From Nitrosococcus wardiae (GTDB taxonomy: Bacteria; Pseudomonadota; Gammaproteobacteria; Nitrosococcales; Nitrosococcaceae), in assembly GCF_004421105.1 (NCBI RefSeq), contig NZ_CP038033.1, positions 2,499,659 through 2,563,658 of the forward strand: a DNA stretch of 64,000 nucleotides. Direction: 5' to 3'. Under the pieces are notes generated by a model. That model did no database searches, was not told the origin of the DNA, and saw only the letters and a list, made by a program, of their open reading frames with translations. A program made the position numbers and the translations under genes. Shown piece by piece: positions 34,960 through 44,101 of this stretch (the stretch's first letter is position 1; every line of letters begins with the position of its first letter).

Positions 34960-35062
34960 AAACTCTACTGCGAATTTCTATTATCTTCAAAAGTATTTGC
35001 TATGGGGTTTTAGTGCAAGCTTGAACTTAGAAGGTTCAAGTAGCTAGCAAGGAGATAAAGTA

Positions 35063-35671
35063 ATGGCTAGAAAATTATTTTTTAAAGTGGCATTATGGGG
35101 CGTATGCCCCCTCATAGTGATGGCTGTTTTGAGCTTGAGAATGGCAGCCGCCGAAGAGGTCAAACTGTTTACTAAGCCCCCTTCGGCAGATGAAATGGGA
35201 GCGCTCCTTTTCCCTGAAAAAGAGAAGGCATCTCCAAAACCGCAGTTTAAAACCCGTTCGCTCGTGATGACACCTTCACCCTCGGCAAATCCTCAGCCGG
35301 CAGCGGAAAAGAAAAAATCCGTGGGTATTGCATTGCCGATCCAATTTGCCTTGAATTCATTTGAAATTTTGGACGAGACCCGGCCATATCTAGATGAGGT
35401 GGGGCGGTTATTAAATATGGAGCAGTTCAAAGAAGAGCGTATCATCATTGAAGGTCATACTGATGCCCAGGGTTCTGAAAATTATAATAATTGGCTTTCC
35501 CAAGAGCGAGCCAAGTCCGTTAAAAATTATCTAGTGTCCAGTTTTAGGGTCGATCCTGAACGTTTGATGGTTGTAGGACGAGGGGAACGGGAGCCTCTGC
35601 CTGATCTGAACCCTAACAACGGTCTCAACCGCCGAGTAGAACTCCATCGATTAGAGGGGTCAGTAAATTAA
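35063..35671 (+). CDS. OmpA-family peptidoglycan-binding protein
   Basis: A 202-residue protein with an N-terminal hydrophobic export signal (ending RMAAAEE) and a Pro/Lys-rich linker. A C-terminal OmpA-like domain covers residues 95-200 with the motif IIIEGHTDAQGSENYNNWLS and NNGLNRRVELH, which hold the diaminopimelate-binding Asp and Arg. It should bind peptidoglycan in the periplasm. There is no beta-barrel. AAGGAG precedes the ATG. In this locus it may tether the CsgG-like or TPS machinery to the wall. Confidence 0.88.
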   Translation: MARKLFFKVALWGVCPLIVMAVLSLRMAAAEEVKLFTKPPSADEMGALLFPEKEKASPKPQFKTRSLVMTPSPSANPQPAAEKKKSVGIALPIQFALNSFEILDETRPYLDEVGRLLNMEQFKEERIIIEGHTDAQGSENYNNWLSQERAKSVKNYLVSSFRVDPERLMVVGRGEREPLPDLNPNNGLNRRVELHRLEGSVN

Positions 35672-35682
35672 GGTCATAAACG

Positions 35683-36387
35683 ATGAATAAATACTATGGA
35701 GTTTTGGCAGGGATAGCGCTAGGGTTTTTTTGTGTGGAGCCATTAAAGGCAGAAGCCGTCACCGGAAAAATTGTGATTGACGGGAATGTCTATGGTGATG
35801 ATGTGGTAAGGGGCAATCACCAGCCCTCGGTAGTTCGCCGCCCCTTACCATGCTTTGACCAAATTACAGTACAGGCAGGCGTGGATCTCGTTTACCTGCC
35901 CGGCGACGATTGTGGCGCCACCCTTGATGCTGATTCTAATCTTCATCCCATCATTGAGACCGAGGTGGGCGGGGATATACTAAACATTGCCGCGCGGCGT
36001 TCCTTCCAAACTGAGGGCCCGGTACAAGTAGAAGCGAGGAGCCCAAGTCTCAGCCGTGTTGATATTCTATCGGCGGCAGATGCGGTATTGAGAAAACTCC
36101 ATGTCCCTTCGCTGGTGATACGGGTGGCGGGTAGCGGTGATGTAAGCGTCCAGGGCCAGGTAGATCTGTTGGAGGTTATCGTCGAAGGCAGCGGAACGCT
36201 GGATTTGAGGAACCTGCACGCGAATCATGCCAAGGTTTTCGCAGGAGGGGCGGCCGATGTTGTCGTTTATGCAGCAAAATCACTGAAGGTTAATGTTACC
36301 GGTGCGGGCGATATCCTCTACTATGGCCGTCCTGCTCGGGTGGAAAAAAATATCTCGGGTGCGGGTAATGTGGAAGCGGCCGAGTAG
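35683..36387 (+). CDS. DUF2807 (GIN-domain) secreted protein
   Basis: A 234-residue protein with a signal peptide (GVLAGIALGFFCVEPLKAEA). One DUF2807 domain of parallel beta-strands follows (FDQITVQAGVDLVYLPGDD; VTGAGDILYYGR). Family members, sometimes labelled putative autotransporter adhesin head domains, are right-handed beta-helix-like proteins of unknown role. It starts 11 bp after the OmpA-like gene, so the two are co-transcribed. Two Cys (near residues 58 and 78) could form a disulfide. Confidence 0.82.
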   Translation: MNKYYGVLAGIALGFFCVEPLKAEAVTGKIVIDGNVYGDDVVRGNHQPSVVRRPLPCFDQITVQAGVDLVYLPGDDCGATLDADSNLHPIIETEVGGDILNIAARRSFQTEGPVQVEARSPSLSRVDILSAADAVLRKLHVPSLVIRVAGSGDVSVQGQVDLLEVIVEGSGTLDLRNLHANHAKVFAGGAADVVVYAAKSLKVNVTGAGDILYYGRPARVEKNISGAGNVEAAE

Positions 36388-36793
36388 GGGGATATTATTA
36401 GCAGGGCTATTAGGGGGGATAATTGGGCCGTCTTTTGCTTTTTCGCCGCTTGAATCTAGTCGACTTAAAGCGGGATTGATTTCTGCCACAGTATCAATGG
36501 AGGAATCAGCGCCTGCTAAAAAGTCAAAGAAACTTTCCCCTCAGCCCTATTCCATAGAGCAGGAAAAAAAACTACAAAGGGGACATTGGGTGGAGGTGGC
36601 CGGTTATGGGGATTCTCGCTATGTGTATGGTCAGCTCCAGATTCTTGGCGAAGGGGATGTAGCCGGCTATCTATATCAAAATGCTAGTCGGCAAATATAC
36701 GTTGTTGGGGAAATTGTGGGTTCGAAAAGATTTTTAGTACGCGATACCGCAGGTGTGATCTATCGTCTAAGAGAAACCAAAGAGAAATATTGA
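36368..36793 (+). CDS. Small secreted protein of unknown function
   Basis: A 141-residue protein. The ATG at 36368 lies inside the end of the DUF2807 gene (20-bp overlap) and opens a signal peptide (RGILLAGLLGGIIGPSFAFS), so it is preferred over upstream starts in the same frame. The mature part is Lys/Ser-rich for 40 residues, then a compact beta domain (HWVEVAGYGDSRYVYGQLQI; KRFLVRDTAGVIYRL). I recognise no family. It closes the plus-strand run of the envelope locus; the next gene converges from the other side. Confidence 0.65.
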   Translation: MWKRPSRGILLAGLLGGIIGPSFAFSPLESSRLKAGLISATVSMEESAPAKKSKKLSPQPYSIEQEKKLQRGHWVEVAGYGDSRYVYGQLQILGEGDVAGYLYQNASRQIYVVGEIVGSKRFLVRDTAGVIYRLRETKEKY

Positions 36794-36898
36794 ATTCTGA
36801 TTTTATACACTGGGTTTCCTGTTGCCCTGCCGCGTTTTGGCAGCGTTAATTCACAAAGCCCGTTGCCTACGAACGCAATACAATTATCCCTGTAGGTG

Positions 36899-39373
36899 TC
36901 AGTTCCAAGCTTGGTTAAGCATCGAACCCCAAACGGCTGCTTGTGATTCAAAAGATACAGGCACGAAGAAAAACTGTCCACCGGAGTGGCCCGCGTGTCG
37001 AATGGGGGCAAATTCGGGAACTTGATCGAAATCCTGTGCCTGAGCTGCATCGTTGACGAGTGCCGACACCTGGCGGTAAAGCCGTTGCCCTGCTAGGATT
37101 TCAGAGTTGCGTTGCAGGGTGTTAATCAGCGCCCTAGCAAAGATTGAGTGGCCGCCGCCGCCCCCATCAAGGACCGGTTGGAGTCCTCCTGAACTTAATG
37201 CTTCCCGAGAGCGTTTCTTCAGCAGTTGCTTTACCCATTCTGCTCGTTTTCCTGCGGTCATCCCTGCTTCTAAACGTGCCACGGAGCTGCGGGTCAAAGC
37301 ACCAGAGTAGCAAGAGTCCGAGATCACAAGAAGATGTCGGCTTGCCATAATCTTGAGCAGATCTGTTACATTCTGTACGGAAATCCAGTTTGCATTGCTG
37401 TCAGGTTCGGCGTCAACTGGTAGCCAATGGCCGCGGTCATTTACTTTATCCAGGGTGCCATGGCCCGCATAGTAAATCAGCAAATTGTCATCTTCCGATA
37501 GATTCTTCCGATACTCATTGAGTGCCTTCATCATTTCGTAACGGGTGGCGTTTAGCAGCACCTGGGTTTTAAACCCATATTTATTTTTCAGGATATTGCC
37601 GAGAACCTCAGCGTCGCGCATGGCTGTATCCAAGTGGGGAAGATGCTGATACTTATTGTTGCCGATAACTAGAGCGTAATAATTCCCAAACAGGGAAGGA
37701 GGTAACAAACTTTTCGGTGGAGTATCGTCCTGGGGCAGGGATAGTGCAGACAAGTTGCTGGCTGGCGATCGATCCGGTACCAATGTGAATTCGATCGCTG
37801 ACCGTTTACCATTACGGTCCACGGCAACGATGCTGACCAGGGTTTTCTCTCCGCGGATCGGCACGTTAGTCTTGAATAAGCCGTGATCATCCACCCTTTG
37901 TTCCTGCTCGTTGACAGTGAGTGCCAGCAATCCTCCTGGTGCCACGATTTTGCCCACCACCGGCCGAGCTTCAAGTCCGGAGCGGGTATGCGCGGCGGGA
38001 GTCCCCCGGCTAATAACGAGTGGCGGTTCAATGACCTCAATGGTGGGTGCGACCACAGCAATTTTTTTGTTGGCTCCTTGGGCAAGCGCTTTTTTTCTAC
38101 TTTCGTTTGCTAACAGGGCTTCAAGTTCTTTGATCCGAGCTTTCTGTTGTTCCAAACTTTCCGACTGCTTCTGATTTACTTGCTCTAGCCCAAGTAGTTG
38201 CTGTTGTTTAAACTGGACCAATTTGGCGCTTGAGTTTTTATCCCGTTGTTCTAGATCGGCCCTTGCTTTCTGCAACTGTTCCTGAGTTGCCGCCAGTTGT
38301 TGGCGTAGTGCGGTTATGTCGTCGTTGCGGTGGTCCAGTGCCGCTTTGAGCGTCTTGATTTCCTCGGTAGTATCTGTGGCAAAGCGGGCTGCTCCTTGCT
38401 TCAAGTATTTCAAGGCCTGCTGCTGCTGTGCTGCAGTCTCTTCCAACTGGACGATGAGTTGCTGCTTACGGTAGAGTTCCGCCTTCTGTTCCCCCAATTG
38501 TGTTTCGAGGTACAAAATTTCGCTGGACTTACTGCTGTCCGCTAGCGCCGCTTTTTTCTGAGCAAGCTGTTCCTGTAAGGCGTTCAGCTTCTGTTGACTA
38601 TGCTTGAATTCACTCTGGCGGCGCTGTAGTTCTGTTTGTGTCTGTTCAAGTTTATGCCGTGCCTTTTGGAGTTTTAGTCTAAGAGAGTCGGCCTCTCGTT
38701 TGTAATGGGTCGCGTCTTTTCTGAGCTGTTCCAGTTGCTGGCTGATCCCTTCTACGGACGATGCAAAAGCGATTTGCTTTTCCTCTAGCCCTGACGCTTT
38801 ACGGTACCAGTTCAGGGCTTCAACTAGGTTTTGTTCGACTCCTAGACCTTTCTCATACAAGAAACCTAAGTTGATCTGTGCTGGCTCATAGCCCTGTTGG
38901 GCCGCTAGGCGATACCATTTGGCGGCTGCTGGGTAATCTGGTGGCAGACCTAGGCCTTTTTCAAAAATTTCCCCCACATAGGTTTGGGCCTCAGGGTCAC
39001 CTTGTTTTGCCTGGGGCAGCCAGACCTTAAGGGCAGTGGCATAATTGGCCCGGTCATAAGCAGCGTATTCGCCGCCTCTCACGGCGCAATCTCTGGCGGT
39101 AGTGCGAAGGGGGCGCCGGGCAGCCATATAGGTGAAATGGGTTCCCAATCTTCTGACTTGGGGAGGCAGCAAACAGTCGACCACCTGCATTTGGTCGGTT
39201 TCGTTCATGCCGGATTGGGCATTCATTTGTTCGGCCTCAAGGGGGCGCTTAGAAGCACAAGAATTCAACAGCAGCCATAGGGCTATCAGCGCCAAAATTC
39301 GAATTATTAAAGCCAGACCATTGTTGCCGGTGTACAAAAAACTCCCCTTATCCACATGCATATGCTTCGTCAC
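36899..39373 (-). CDS. Caspase-like (peptidase C14) lipoprotein with Sel1 repeats and coiled coil
   Basis: An 824-residue protein. A membrane-lipoprotein signal (ALIALWLLLNSCAS) is followed by two Sel1 repeats (residues 125-195: AKWYRLAAQQGYEPAQINLG). A long coiled coil rich in Gln, Lys and Glu covers about 205-425. A beta domain lies at about 455-545. The caspase-like domain starts at NYYALVIGNNKYQHLPHLDT and has both catalytic residues: His638 in IYYAGHG and Cys688 in VISDSCYSGAL. The anchor and coiled coil suggest an envelope protease reaching across the periplasm. It faces the TPS/CsgG-like genes convergently and is the second caspase-clan protease of this locus. Confidence 0.9.
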   Translation of the reverse strand: MTKHMHVDKGSFLYTGNNGLALIIRILALIALWLLLNSCASKRPLEAEQMNAQSGMNETDQMQVVDCLLPPQVRRLGTHFTYMAARRPLRTTARDCAVRGGEYAAYDRANYATALKVWLPQAKQGDPEAQTYVGEIFEKGLGLPPDYPAAAKWYRLAAQQGYEPAQINLGFLYEKGLGVEQNLVEALNWYRKASGLEEKQIAFASSVEGISQQLEQLRKDATHYKREADSLRLKLQKARHKLEQTQTELQRRQSEFKHSQQKLNALQEQLAQKKAALADSSKSSEILYLETQLGEQKAELYRKQQLIVQLEETAAQQQQALKYLKQGAARFATDTTEEIKTLKAALDHRNDDITALRQQLAATQEQLQKARADLEQRDKNSSAKLVQFKQQQLLGLEQVNQKQSESLEQQKARIKELEALLANESRKKALAQGANKKIAVVAPTIEVIEPPLVISRGTPAAHTRSGLEARPVVGKIVAPGGLLALTVNEQEQRVDDHGLFKTNVPIRGEKTLVSIVAVDRNGKRSAIEFTLVPDRSPASNLSALSLPQDDTPPKSLLPPSLFGNYYALVIGNNKYQHLPHLDTAMRDAEVLGNILKNKYGFKTQVLLNATRYEMMKALNEYRKNLSEDDNLLIYYAGHGTLDKVNDRGHWLPVDAEPDSNANWISVQNVTDLLKIMASRHLLVISDSCYSGALTRSSVARLEAGMTAGKRAEWVKQLLKKRSREALSSGGLQPVLDGGGGGHSIFARALINTLQRNSEILAGQRLYRQVSALVNDAAQAQDFDQVPEFAPIRHAGHSGGQFFFVPVSFESQAAVWGSMLNQAWN

Positions 39374-39587
39374 TCTCCGTTCTGGAACAGCGGATTGCCT
39401 TAAAGAACGGCTCTTCTTTGTTAATCTTGAACTTGAAGGGGGGGATTAATTTCACCGAATAATATTGGATACAACACCCTAGTCTAAGTGGGTTGCTTTG
39501 TTCGTATTTTTATTTTATGGGACTCTACCATAAAAAAATCAATTCATTTTAAATGGGAACCACTATAAATCAGTGGGAGGCATTTTA

Positions 39588-40022
39588 TTAATCCTTTCTT
39601 TTAGGGGGGGACTTGGAATGGAGTGGAAATATCTGTTTAACCAGGTAGAAAGCTATTGCAAGCGCAATCACGATGGAGGCAATTCCAATTAGGGTCAGGC
39701 TAGATAATTCCTTCACGTCTAAGATGATGATTTTACGGGCGATGGCGATCATCGCCACTTCTAACACCACCTGCACATGAAGAACTTTCTCATCGAAATA
39801 CACCTTAATGGTTCCCAGAAGCTCAATCCCGATCAGTACCAGTAGAAAAAAGCCGAAGATATCCAGCAACTGATCCACGTCGAGCAGCAGTACAGGCGGC
39901 TCGATAAGGTCTTTTACGATGAGCCAGCCCAGGTCAATGGTTGTCATGAGCAGAACAAAAGCCATCATCACAATGAGAGCAAGAACGATGATCTGCTCAA
40001 ATACTTTCAAGAAATCTCTCAT
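39588..40022 (-). CDS. PsiE-family membrane protein
   Basis: A 144-residue protein with four membrane helices and the PsiE-family features: an N-terminal helix pair separated by a loop with LLDVDQLLDIFGFFLLVLIG, and a third helix after DEKVLHVQVVLEVAMIAIAR. PsiE is phosphate-starvation inducible in E. coli, but its function is unknown. No pho box was identified. The IS copy B inserted 72 bp upstream of the start, so its upstream control region may have changed. Confidence 0.82.
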   Translation of the reverse strand: MRDFLKVFEQIIVLALIVMMAFVLLMTTIDLGWLIVKDLIEPPVLLLDVDQLLDIFGFFLLVLIGIELLGTIKVYFDEKVLHVQVVLEVAMIAIARKIIILDVKELSSLTLIGIASIVIALAIAFYLVKQIFPLHSKSPPKRKD

Positions 40023-40094
40023 GGATTTTCTCTAACTAGAGTATTGTCGCTACAGGTTCTGCAAGCACCAGGAATAGCTGTTGAATTTATAAGT

Positions 40095-41397
40095 CAATAG
40101 TTCGGACAGTTTTTATACCTTGTTGCTGTAGGCAGGGGCCTGCTGGTATCGGAAAATGGTGTCTACGACAACGCCATTTTTTGACGATAACCAAAGGCCC
40201 CTACATTGATAATAGAAACCCTTTTAGCTCAAATGTCCAGTCTCTCCACGGCGCAACGTAAGTTTATGAAGGTGTTATTAACGACGTGGATGTGTCTGCG
40301 TGGCAAAGCCACCTTTCGTAATTTAAGCTGTTATAGCCAACTCAATGAGAAGACGTACGCCCGGTGGTTCCGGCGACCGTTTGATTTTGTCGAGTTCAAT
40401 CGTCTGTGTTTAGCCGATCTTTTGGCGCAGCGTACCCGGCTTATTGCCGTGATGGATTGCAGCTTTAGTGAAAAAAGTGGTCGGCACACCTATGGTTTGG
40501 ATAAGTTCTACAACAGCACGCACTATAGGGCCCAGAAGGGTCTGGAAATCTCTACGCTGGCCTTCGTGGATGTGGAATATGCTACCGCCTACAGCTTCTC
40601 CACCCGCCAGACGCCTCCCCCTGAGCATCCGGATGAAACACGAGTGGATGGGTACTTGCAGCATCTCAGAGAAGACCGGCACGCGTTATCGATTACCTGG
40701 TCACCGACGGCTATTACAGCAAAAAGAAGTTTACTGATGGGGTCGTGGACATCGGTCTTCATCAGATCGGCAAGCTTCGCCACGACGCCAACCTACGCTA
40801 TCTCTACCAGGGTCCACAAAAACCCCGGGGCCGTCGCAGGCAGTACGACGGCAAGGTGCAATTTGACGACTTGAGCCGCCTTAAGTGGGTCCGGGAAATG
40901 GAGGGGGTCTATATTTACACCACAGTCGTCCACAGTGTCGGGCTCAAACGCACGATCCGCATCACCTATTTGCTCAAGCCAGATGGGCACAGGTTGCAGA
41001 CCGCTCTGCTATTTTCGACCGATACCGAACTCTCTGCGGAGCAGATGTATCGGTACTACAAAGCCCGTTTTCAAATCGAATTTCTATTTCGTGACGCTAA
41101 GCAATTTACCGGCTTGTCCGACTGCCAGGCGCGAAGCAAAGAAGCCCTTCATTTTCACTTCAATGCCGCCATGACCGTGTTGAATCTGCTTAAACTTGAA
41201 GACCGTCAGCAAGCTTCAAACTCACAGGGGCACGTCATTTCTATCATGAGCTGGAAAATCCGTAAATTCAACGCGCATCTGCTCCAACGATTTTCTGAAA
41301 AGTTAGGTTTAGACTTCAGTTTGATAAAATCCCATCCCGCCTATGAAACCCTGCAAAACTATGGGGCTACGGCAGCTTAAAACTGTCTGGAGTATTG
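40095..41397 (+). mobile_element. IS4-like insertion sequence, copy B (1303 bp)
   Basis: Same length and strand as copy A at 3135-4437, with three differences (copy A bases 3305, 3369 and 3564 region: G to T, C to T, G to T), all changing residues of the transposase. The terminal repeats are identical to copy A. The sequence ATAAGT lies directly before the left end (40089-40094) and after the right end (41398-41403), a 6-bp target duplication against 5 bp for copy A. Separate target duplications show two independent insertions. The right end is 68 bp before the -35 box of the TonB-receptor promoter. Confidence 0.93.
40206..41380 (+). pseudogene. IS4-family transposase, frameshifted (copy B)
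   Basis: Frames 40206-40874 and 40745-41380 correspond exactly to those in copy A and carry the same break near 40675. The first catalytic Asp is in one frame, the second Asp and the YREK signature in the other. The three substitutions relative to copy A are L to F, R to C and D to Y. All three being amino-acid changes fits relaxed selection. Movement must have used a transposase from an intact relative, unless the shift is bypassed during expression. Confidence 0.8.
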
Positions 41398-41465
41398 ATA
41401 AGTATAAGAAAAAAATTAGTTTTTTGAGGGTTGATGTTTTTCTACGTCAAATCTAATAATGAGTA

Positions 41466-41494
41466 TTGACATAGATCATATTTTTTATGATAAT
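41466..41494 (+). promoter_or_regulatory. Sigma-70 promoter with overlapping Fur-like site, upstream of TonB receptor
   Basis: TTGACA (41466-41471), 17 bp, then GATAAT (41489-41494), five of six matches to the -10 consensus. The -10 starts a 19-bp stretch (41489-41507) with about 12 matches to the Fur box, a weak but well-placed site. It would fit iron control of the receptor gene that follows. Confidence 0.6.
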
Positions 41495-41536
41495 AATTCG
41501 TATTTGCACTTAAATGCAGACTCGAATTAACGAGGG

Positions 41537-41743
41537 GTGGTGTTAATTAAAGTAAATACTCTTTGTCAGCAGAGCTACGCTCATAGCACTGCTCCCATTA
41601 GAGTGGGGCTTCTTGAGTTGAAAAAGAAAAAAAATAAGAAACTAGGATACCTAGCCAGCCATCTTTTGTTTTCTGATGTCCTCCATCAAAAGACAGCCAG
41701 GCATGGTTTTTTCTATGAAGTGTTTGGGTCGGAGGAGAATTGA
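41537..41743 (+). CDS. Possible leader ORF before the TonB receptor gene
   Basis: A 68-residue frame starting GTG, seven bases after GAGGGG and about 35 bp after the expected transcription start. It ends with a TGA four bases before the ATG of the receptor gene. The product is basic in the middle (ELKKKKNKKLGYL) and resembles nothing I know. Its position, ribosome site and tight spacing suggest a translated, possibly coupling leader. It could equally be untranslated leader sequence; coding character is weak. Confidence 0.3.
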   Translation: MVLIKVNTLCQQSYAHSTAPIRVGLLELKKKKNKKLGYLASHLLFSDVLHQKTARHGFFYEVFGSEEN

Positions 41744-41746
41744 GAA

Positions 41747-44101
41747 ATGTGGCAGATTCCAGGTTGGCGTAGCGGGAGATGGTTTTTGGGTTTGGCGGCT
41801 ATCTCGCCACCTGCTCCCCATCAAAAGGTTAATTCAAAGGGACTTTTCTCCTACAAAGCAATCTGTGAAGGTAATGCATTCTCGGCCACAGGAGGGAGGA
41901 CGAGTCTTCAGTCATGGGTTACGGTACGGGGGCTTGCCCATTGCTCCTTCACCCTAGGGATTTTAGGCTTACTGCTTGGCGTACCAGGAGAGACAATGGC
42001 CGATGAGGCAGAGGGAAATAATCTTAAGCTACCCGCTATTGAAGTAAGGGCGGTACGTCAAGCCGGTGCCCTCGATACTCTCTCCCGCTATGTCACTCGG
42101 ATCACGCGGGAAGAAATTGAGAAGCAGCAGGAAACGACCCAGAGCGTCGCAGAAATCCTGGGGAGAATGGTGCCAGGAATGGCGCCCGCGAGTCAGACCT
42201 TTACCAACTCTAATCAGACTTTGCGCGGCCGCGACGTCCTGGTACTGATTGACGGTGTTCCTATGAATACCAACCGGAACGTCTCCCGGGACCTGTTTAA
42301 TATTAAAGCGTCGGCCATTGAAAGTATCGAAGTTGTTCACGGGGGTAGTTCTGTCTATGGGGGCGGCGCGGCTGGCGGCATTATTTACATCAATACGTTG
42401 CAGGGACGACGAGAAGAAGGGATCGAATTTGAAACCGTTTTGGGTGGCGGTACCAGCTTGACCGAGATGGATGATGAAGCCCTTAGCGGCCGTTTGGTGC
42501 AAAGGGTTTTGGGCAAAAAGGGACCGGTAGACTACACCCTCTCTTTCAGTGGTGAACAGACGCAGGGTTTCTTCGATGCGGAAGGTGACCGTATTCCGCC
42601 GGAGCCTAGCCAGGGCGACCTTTCGGACACGGGCACACTGGATTTACTAGGCAAACTGGGTTATGAATTTGGTGCTGACCAACGGCTTGAATTGAGCGTT
42701 AATTATCTCGACCAGGAACAGGATACGGATTTTATTTCCGATCCGGCGGTAAATGATTTCCCACCAGGGAGCGTGAAGGCAAAAGCACTGAAAGGGCTTC
42801 AGCTTGACGAGCAGACGGCGAACGAGAACCTCCTCCTTAACTTGGGGTATATCAAAGAGGATCTCTTGGGCAGTAAGATTCAAGCTCAAGCCTATTATCG
42901 GGATTACCATAGCCGTTTCTTTCCTTTTGATGGGCGCCCATTCAGCGGTTGGAATGCTGTAGCGCAGACTTTTCTGGACTCGCAAGTGAGCGGGGGACGC
43001 CTGACCATCGACACGCCCCTTCCACTGCTGGAAGACCTGGATGCCTTCCTGCTCTGGGGGGCTGACATTAATTATGAGGAAACGGAACAGCCGGCCACCA
43101 TTTTCAATGGTGACGTCTTTGATGCCTCGGGGGGCAGGGTTTTCGAAGTGACCGACAAGGAGCGAACCTTCGTGCCGGAGACGACCACGGAGTCCTATGG
43201 AGTTTTCGGCCAATTCGAAGTGATACCGCTGGATCAGGTGATCCTGCGGGGTGGTATTCGCCATGAATGGGTAGACGTCAGCTTTGATGATTTTGTTACC
43301 CTGGGGCAGGGCAATGAAATCGAGGGCGGTGAAATTCATTATTCTGAAACCACCTTTAATGCGGGTGTGGTGTATACTCCTGTTTCTCCCCTCGATCTTT
43401 ATTTCAACTTTTCCCAATCCTTTGAGCTTCCGGACATTGGCCTACAGCTGCGCTTTGCGCCCGCAGGCTTCAACGTCACCGATTCCAATCTAGAACCCCG
43501 GATCATAGACAACTTTGAGATAGGAATGCGCGGGCGCTTCGGGGGTCTAAGAATCTCTGCCGCAGGGTTCTACAGCGAGTCTGATTTGGGTGGGGTATTC
43601 GTCGAAAATTTCTCGCTGGTACAGGAGCGTACCCCCGAGCATATCTATGGCGCTGAGGGCAGTTTGGATTATATTTTCAGTGACCAGCTAAAAATCGGGG
43701 GTACCTTTACCTGGCAGAAAGGGGAGCGGGAGGAGCCGGCCACAGGTGAAGATATCGCTCTGAATGGTTTTCGTATCCCGCCTTTGAAGCTGACTGGTTA
43801 TGTAGAATACAGCCCCTTCCACTGGTGGAACGCCCGGCTGCAGGTGCTCTATTCCGGCAACCGCGATGATGCCGCAGAAGATGGTGTCGGCTTCGGCGGT
43901 CGCGAGGTGGAGGACTATACCGTCGTTGATTTGTATAGTAGCTTCGATGCGGGTCCCGGCACTTTGCGAATTGGTATTGAGAACCTGCTGAACAATCAAT
44001 ACCACACTGTCTTTGGCCAGTTGCTGCGTAGCGGGAGTAATACGAGTCATCTTGCCGCACGTGGCGCGACTGCGCGGGTGTCTTACACCTTGAGGTGGTA
44101 A
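41747..44101 (+). CDS. TonB-dependent outer-membrane receptor
   Basis: A 784-residue receptor. The hydrophobic export signal lies at residues 66-86 (LGILGLLLGVPGETMADEAE), preceded by an odd 65-residue hydrophilic extension, so the start may be later than drawn, although GGAGGAG precedes this ATG. The plug domain is clear (QSVAEILGRMVPGMAPASQT; LRGRDVLVLIDGVPMNTNRN; IEVVHGGSSVYGGGAAGGII) and is followed by a 22-stranded barrel ending GATARVSYTLRW with the terminal aromatic residue. The ligand is probably a siderophore or metal chelate. The Fur-like promoter and the FetAB and HMA genes downstream support iron. Confidence 0.9.
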   Translation: MWQIPGWRSGRWFLGLAAISPPAPHQKVNSKGLFSYKAICEGNAFSATGGRTSLQSWVTVRGLAHCSFTLGILGLLLGVPGETMADEAEGNNLKLPAIEVRAVRQAGALDTLSRYVTRITREEIEKQQETTQSVAEILGRMVPGMAPASQTFTNSNQTLRGRDVLVLIDGVPMNTNRNVSRDLFNIKASAIESIEVVHGGSSVYGGGAAGGIIYINTLQGRREEGIEFETVLGGGTSLTEMDDEALSGRLVQRVLGKKGPVDYTLSFSGEQTQGFFDAEGDRIPPEPSQGDLSDTGTLDLLGKLGYEFGADQRLELSVNYLDQEQDTDFISDPAVNDFPPGSVKAKALKGLQLDEQTANENLLLNLGYIKEDLLGSKIQAQAYYRDYHSRFFPFDGRPFSGWNAVAQTFLDSQVSGGRLTIDTPLPLLEDLDAFLLWGADINYEETEQPATIFNGDVFDASGGRVFEVTDKERTFVPETTTESYGVFGQFEVIPLDQVILRGGIRHEWVDVSFDDFVTLGQGNEIEGGEIHYSETTFNAGVVYTPVSPLDLYFNFSQSFELPDIGLQLRFAPAGFNVTDSNLEPRIIDNFEIGMRGRFGGLRISAAGFYSESDLGGVFVENFSLVQERTPEHIYGAEGSLDYIFSDQLKIGGTFTWQKGEREEPATGEDIALNGFRIPPLKLTGYVEYSPFHWWNARLQVLYSGNRDDAAEDGVGFGGREVEDYTVVDLYSSFDAGPGTLRIGIENLLNNQYHTVFGQLLRSGSNTSHLAARGATARVSYTLRW

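Noticed and set aside
3135..41397. The two IS4-like copies as a composite transposon carrying the intervening 36 kb
   Set aside because: Each copy has its own different target duplication (AATTT and ATAAGT), which indicates independent insertions.
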